Source: Flavihumibacter fluminis
GTDB taxonomy: Bacteria > Bacteroidota > Bacteroidia > Chitinophagales > Chitinophagaceae
Direction of reading: 5' to 3'
Length of the DNA: 64,000 nucleotides
NCBI RefSeq assembly: GCF_021491375.1
Contig: NZ_JAKEVY010000001.1
Coordinates: 620,001-684,000, forward strand
Below are positions 60,952 through 64,000 of this stretch, piece after piece. Numbering within the stretch: the stretch's first letter is position 1; the number at the start of each line of letters is the position of its first letter. Below the pieces are notes generated by a model. It was not told where the DNA came from. It did not search any database and worked only from the letters and a program-made list of their open reading frames with translations. The position numbers were made by a program, and so were the translations under genes.

Positions 60952-61671
60952 TTATTTCATGGTACTATCTCTGGTACGCGATACCAATTGATCTTTGTAT
61001 ATATCACCAATAGGCACTTGTTCCACCCGGTTCCGCAATTTGAGGATATTGTTTTCTATGGAAACAATATTTTTAAACGGCACAATAAATGAGCGATGTA
61101 CACGTACAAATATATTTTTGGGTAACCGATCCTCTATATCTTTTAAGTTAAGAAGGGTCAGAATTTTTTCTTTCCCTTTGTGAAAGGCAACGTAATTTTT
61201 TTGTCCCTCGATAAAATCAATTTCATCATAATTGATTTTAACAAGTTTTCCTCTTTGTTCCGTTTTCACAAAAATGTAGTCGTTCGGAATGGTATCAACA
61301 ACTGCCACCTTACCGGCCATTATAATTCCCATAGCACGTTGCACGGCTTTCATAAAACGAGGAAATGCAATTGGCTTCATCAGATAATCCACCGCTTCAT
61401 AATCAAATGCATCCAATGCAAAATCAGAATAAGCTGTACAAAAAATAACCCTGGTATGATTGCCAACAATTTTAAGGATATCAATACCACTCATTTCCTC
61501 CATCTGGATATCAAGGAAAACCAGATCAGGTTTATGTCTGTTGATCAGATCAATTCCCGTAATAGGATTGGTGGCTGTGGCAATCAGTTCCAGGTGTTCA
61601 ATCTTGGAAACATAATTCACCAGCACATCAATTGCTGCCTTCTCATCATCAATAATCATGCATCTAACCAT
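60952..61671 (-). CDS. LytTR response regulator of the lan locus
   Basis: The 239-residue regulator has a receiver domain (Asp8/Asp9, phospho-acceptor Asp54 in LVFLDIQME, Lys in YLMKPIA) and a LytTR domain (about 135-235, with FVRVHRSFIVPFKNI). It is encoded 6 bases after its kinase. It lies between the precursor/kinase genes and lanC, so it probably controls lanthipeptide expression or immunity. Other lantibiotic loci use OmpR-type regulators, so this is an unusual arrangement. Confidence 0.9.
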   Translation of the reverse strand: MVRCMIIDDEKAAIDVLVNYVSKIEHLELIATATNPITGIDLINRHKPDLVFLDIQMEEMSGIDILKIVGNHTRVIFCTAYSDFALDAFDYEAVDYLMKPIAFPRFMKAVQRAMGIIMAGKVAVVDTIPNDYIFVKTEQRGKLVKINYDEIDFIEGQKNYVAFHKGKEKILTLLNLKDIEDRLPKNIFVRVHRSFIVPFKNIVSIENNILKLRNRVEQVPIGDIYKDQLVSRTRDSTMK

Positions 61672-61677
61672 ACGATA

Positions 61678-62706
61678 TCATACATACAGGGTTAACTCCA
61701 GCGTATAGAATTCCTCCTCATTATTTGTTTCCACTTCATATTTCCCTTTGTAGGAAACATCCAGTCGTTTCAAAACATTTTGAATACCAATTCCACTGCT
61801 TTTCTCAAACACTTTTTTCTTTTTCTTATTACGGCAATAAAAACGAATCCTATCCTGATAGGCATCCAGCCGGATAATCAAAGGATGGGAGCTGTTTTTT
61901 AATTCGCCGTATTTAAGCGCATTTTCTACAAAGGTAATGAATACCAGTGGTGGAATGGTAAAATCTCCCACCGGCCCGCTTACTGCAAAGTCAATCTGGA
62001 GTTCGTTGGAAAACCGTAATTGGTGAATATCGATCAGGTTTTGGAGGTGATGAACTTCCTGTTTAAGGTTAACCATGCCATTATCCTTATCTAGTCCCTC
62101 TATGCTATAGCGCATGATTTCAGACAGTTTCAGGATGTTATCGGCCAGTTCTTCTGAATAATACTGGGCATGTGAGAACAGTGTATTCAGGGTATTGTAT
62201 AAAAAGTGGGGGTTTACCTGGGCTTTCAGGAAGTTATATTCGGTATGAAGTTGCTGGATTTCCAGCTGGCGGTTATTTAATTCGAGTTCCTGGATCCGCT
62301 TTTGTCGTTCGAGTGAATAGATAAAATAGGAGTACCCAAGTGCAAATATGCTGTACTGCATGTAATAAGCTAACGAATAGCCAATTTCTTCTCTGTTTTT
62401 GACAAACTCAACAAAATCAAATTGACCATAAAACAAAAGTATCAAATACCTTAAAAAATAGAAAGCAGGAAACAAGAATAACAAAAGCACAACCTTTCGT
62501 ATCCTTGTTTTATGGTTTGCAAAAATACCCTTAAATAAGATGTTAGTGCAAAAATAGAACCATCCAATGCTGGGTATGTAATAAGCTAATGATGGTAAAA
62601 TCACAATCTCACCTCTGGTCACTAAAACCATCATCTGAGTTGTTCCGATCCATGTAACCCAGACAAGCAAATGCTTTAGAAATTTGGTGTGCATTTTTTC
62701 CTGCAT
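61678..62706 (-). CDS. LytS-type histidine kinase of the lan locus
   Basis: The 342-residue kinase has four membrane helices (8-130), a short coiled linker, and a His_kinase domain with His167 (QVNPHFLYNTLN) and N-box FVENALKYGE near 265. It has no large sensor domain, as in peptide-sensing kinases. The ATG at 62706 lies in the 3' arm of a 14-bp hairpin; a second in-frame ATG at 62694 (residue 5) could be used. It likely senses the mature peptide or the envelope damage it causes (inference). Confidence 0.88.
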   Translation of the reverse strand: MQEKMHTKFLKHLLVWVTWIGTTQMMVLVTRGEIVILPSLAYYIPSIGWFYFCTNILFKGIFANHKTRIRKVVLLLFLFPAFYFLRYLILLFYGQFDFVEFVKNREEIGYSLAYYMQYSIFALGYSYFIYSLERQKRIQELELNNRQLEIQQLHTEYNFLKAQVNPHFLYNTLNTLFSHAQYYSEELADNILKLSEIMRYSIEGLDKDNGMVNLKQEVHHLQNLIDIHQLRFSNELQIDFAVSGPVGDFTIPPLVFITFVENALKYGELKNSSHPLIIRLDAYQDRIRFYCRNKKKKKVFEKSSGIGIQNVLKRLDVSYKGKYEVETNNEEEFYTLELTLYV

Positions 62707-62747
62707 TCAGAATTATTTCAGCATATAGTTACAAATTCTGAATGCAG
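62701..62747. other. 14-bp perfect hairpin between lanA and the kinase gene
   Basis: CTGCATTCAGAATT (62701-62714) and AATTCTGAATGCAG (62734-62747) are exact inverted repeats with a 19-base loop. On the lan transcript the 3' arm contains the first kinase ATG (62706). No U-run follows either arm, so it is not an ordinary terminator. It could limit read-through or hide the start codon. Confidence 0.7.
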
Positions 62748-62766
62748 CCACCAAAAAAAGACCAGT

Positions 62767-62961
62767 TTAAATCATAATCCCGCCTTTTGTAGTTGGCTTC
62801 GGAGTAGATGGACCGCATACTTCAATGAATGACGGAATAAACCGAATATCATTCCCCTTTACAAAAGGTTGCTGGCTGGTAGGTACTTCTGCCTGCTTTA
62901 CCATAATAGCGATTGTTTTCTTTTGAATATTCAGTCTGGATTTGATTTGCTCGGGTCTCAT
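62767..62961 (-). CDS. lanA: class I lanthipeptide precursor peptide
   Basis: The 64-residue peptide lies directly between lanB and the kinase gene. Its leader has the Bacteroidota lanthipeptide motif RLNIQKKTIAIM (residues 9-20), similar to the KLxLxKKTIAxL consensus of that precursor type. The C-terminal part has one Cys (Cys49, in IEVCGPSTPKP) and dehydratable Ser44, Ser52, Thr53, Thr57 and Thr58, ending KGGIMI. One lanthionine ring, probably Ser44-Cys49, is possible with extra dehydro residues. No GG leader-cleavage site is in place before the core; the GG at 60-61 is near the end. Transporter and protease are not in the window. Confidence 0.75.
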   Translation of the reverse strand: MRPEQIKSRLNIQKKTIAIMVKQAEVPTSQQPFVKGNDIRFIPSFIEVCGPSTPKPTTKGGIMI

Positions 62962-62962
62962 T

Positions 62963-62999
62963 GTCAGATGATTTATTTTTAATGAATGAATTATCTGAC
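62963..62999. promoter_or_regulatory. inverted repeat GTCAGAT/ATCTGAC upstream of lanA
   Basis: GTCAGAT (62963-62969) and ATCTGAC (62993-62999) flank 23 AT-rich bases just before the lanA start codon. Upstream, at 63008-63027, the minus strand has six runs of GG. No consensus promoter is seen between lanB and lanA. The repeat could be an operator or a leader hairpin controlling precursor synthesis. Confidence 0.4.
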
Positions 63000-63053
63000 G
63001 AAACTATCCCGGCCACCAGCCACCACCTTATCTATTACACCAACTGACGTATT

Positions 63054-64000
63054 CTAGGTACGAACAGGTTTTTTTCGCATTTTTTCTGCATAATAATAGC
63101 GATACAAAAAATCATAACAGATCATTTCATGCTGCCGCGGTTGTGAAGGAAACAAGCGGTTCAATTGCATATGTATCAGGCTTGCTACCAACTCTTCCAG
63201 TATTGGATCTAGCAGCTTTTGTTGCTGAAGATATAATATCTCGCGTACTGCAGCCTCCATTTCAGAAACTCTGAAACCAGCTCCACTAGCGGTTTCCAGC
63301 TCACGCTTCAATTGATCGCGATATTTTCGGTACCGGAAATCCAATTGCTGTTTTAAGAGTTTCCCTGTATGGAATTCTTCCGCAAAAGCGTTTTTCAGTT
63401 TTTCTAATACGGTTGTTTTCTTATCGAGATCCCATCCAAAAGAATTGAGCAATGCATCAATTCCTTTTAAGCCCCAAAGCCACCTCGCATGTTCCCGTTC
63501 ATCTCCTTCAGTATTGCTTAACCAATTCACCGTTGCAATACTATTCTGATGAAAAATCGTTTCCACTGCTGCTATCGACTGGGTTCCATAACGCGCTGTT
63601 TCACGCTGGTAGGTATCCAACTGGATTTTCCAGATAAATCCTTGTTGCTCAAATTCAGAAACAGTTGAATGAACTAATTGTATGACTTTTCCAAACAGTT
63701 CCGGATCCCTGAGCTGCACCCGGAACCGAATATGAAAATGAGGATCCAGGTAGCGGATAAAGAACCACTTTCGGATGAGCTCCTCCTTTTCAAGGTATTG
63801 AGTTAGTGGATATAGGGCCTGCGTCAGAATTTTTTCCGCAGAACGACTTCCACAATATAATTTAACATACAACCACTCCGATCCTACCGAAAACCGATCT
63901 GTAACAAGTGATTGTTCCAGCTCCGGCAGAGAAACTGAATAGGTTGCTTCCTGTTTTTGCAGAATTGCAATAAACTGATTAGCATGGAATGCTCCTTCCG
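63054..64000 (-). CDS. lanB: lantibiotic dehydratase LanB, C-terminal part (cut by window edge)
   Basis: Reading on the minus strand stays open from the window edge to the stop at 63054, giving 314 residues. The first part (NQFIAILQKQEATYSVSLPE) is the end of the glutamylation-side domain. FSVGSEWLYVKLYCGSRSAE begins the SpaB_C/elimination domain, continuing with LIRKWFFIRYLDPHFHIRFR and EREHARWLWGLKGIDALL. A TTG at 63872 (YVKLYCG) is not the start, because homology continues upstream. LanB dehydrates Ser/Thr of LanA using glutamyl-tRNA. Whether the protein is full-length or split cannot be seen. Confidence 0.9.
   Translation of the reverse strand, partial: EGAFHANQFIAILQKQEATYSVSLPELEQSLVTDRFSVGSEWLYVKLYCGSRSAEKILTQALYPLTQYLEKEELIRKWFFIRYLDPHFHIRFRVQLRDPELFGKVIQLVHSTVSEFEQQGFIWKIQLDTYQRETARYGTQSIAAVETIFHQNSIATVNWLSNTEGDEREHARWLWGLKGIDALLNSFGWDLDKKTTVLEKLKNAFAEEFHTGKLLKQQLDFRYRKYRDQLKRELETASGAGFRVSEMEAAVREILYLQQQKLLDPILEELVASLIHMQLNRLFPSQPRQHEMICYDFLYRYYYAEKMRKKPVRT

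Noticed and set aside
62767-62961. GG at residues 60-61 of the lanthipeptide as a double-Gly leader site
   Set aside because: It would leave only three residues after cleavage; it is more likely part of the core or a tail removed otherwise.
63054-63872. LanB fragment starting with TTG at 63872 as a complete gene
   Set aside because: The frame stays open with LanB-like residues to the window edge, so the gene is cut by the edge and not short.

Overview
The window looks like chromosomal DNA of a member of the Bacteroidota, most likely of the Chitinophagaceae type. The evidence is a set of TTG-N19-22-TAnnTTTG promoters (the -33/-7 pattern of Bacteroidota), poor ribosome binding sites, two SusC/Oar-like TonB-dependent receptors, a PorW/SprE-type protein of type IX secretion, TamB, KdsA (so an LPS-bearing outer membrane), a bactofilin-AtpZ block, and a CzcA/CusA pump fused to its outer-membrane channel. 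Base composition looks even, and I see no transposase, prophage, CRISPR array or rRNA.

Layout: (1) 1-12300: phosphocholine-type phospholipase C, DODA-type dioxygenase, DUF6544 membrane protein, a flavodoxin-like quinone reductase with a Crp/Fnr regulator, an esterase, a LytS/LytTR two-component pair, two lipoproteins and a VIT-family transporter. (2) 12317-24803: tRNA-Leu(CAG) with a clear promoter and terminator, then housekeeping genes: dapD, dapB, parA-parB-DUF5683, an Rrf2 regulator, threonine dehydrogenase-like SDR, kdsA. (3) 24950-34460: tamB, ribBA, a large Oar-like TonB receptor and a strong bidirectional terminator. (4) 34479-42430: an esterase divergent from a co-directional run holding a RimK-like ATP-grasp, a GCS2/YbdK carboxylate-amine ligase, two unknown small proteins, an amidohydrolase lipoprotein, a class-I amidotransferase-like protein, a second ATP-grasp-like protein and a cupin. 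This has the content of an uncharacterised amide- or peptide-forming pathway. (5) 42431-50800: a metal-efflux unit (CusB-like, CusA-TolC fusion, small secreted protein, TonB receptor) with a candidate metal-regulator operator. (6) 50875-59625: small genes, SprT-like, bactofilin/AtpZ block lacking the usual ATP synthase genes, porW/sprE and a class A penicillin-binding protein. (7) 59641-64000: a class I lanthipeptide locus, read on the minus strand: LanB (cut by the window edge), a 64-residue precursor, a LytS/LytTR two-component system and LanC.

The two parts most likely to hold undescribed biology are the lanthipeptide locus at the right end and the amidoligase run at 35411-42104. A separate genome-scale signal is a set of seven-base-period repeats in at least five intergenic places. 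Two of them end 8-9 bases before a start codon, and one forms purine and pyrimidine heptad arms that run into the ends of tamB and ribBA.
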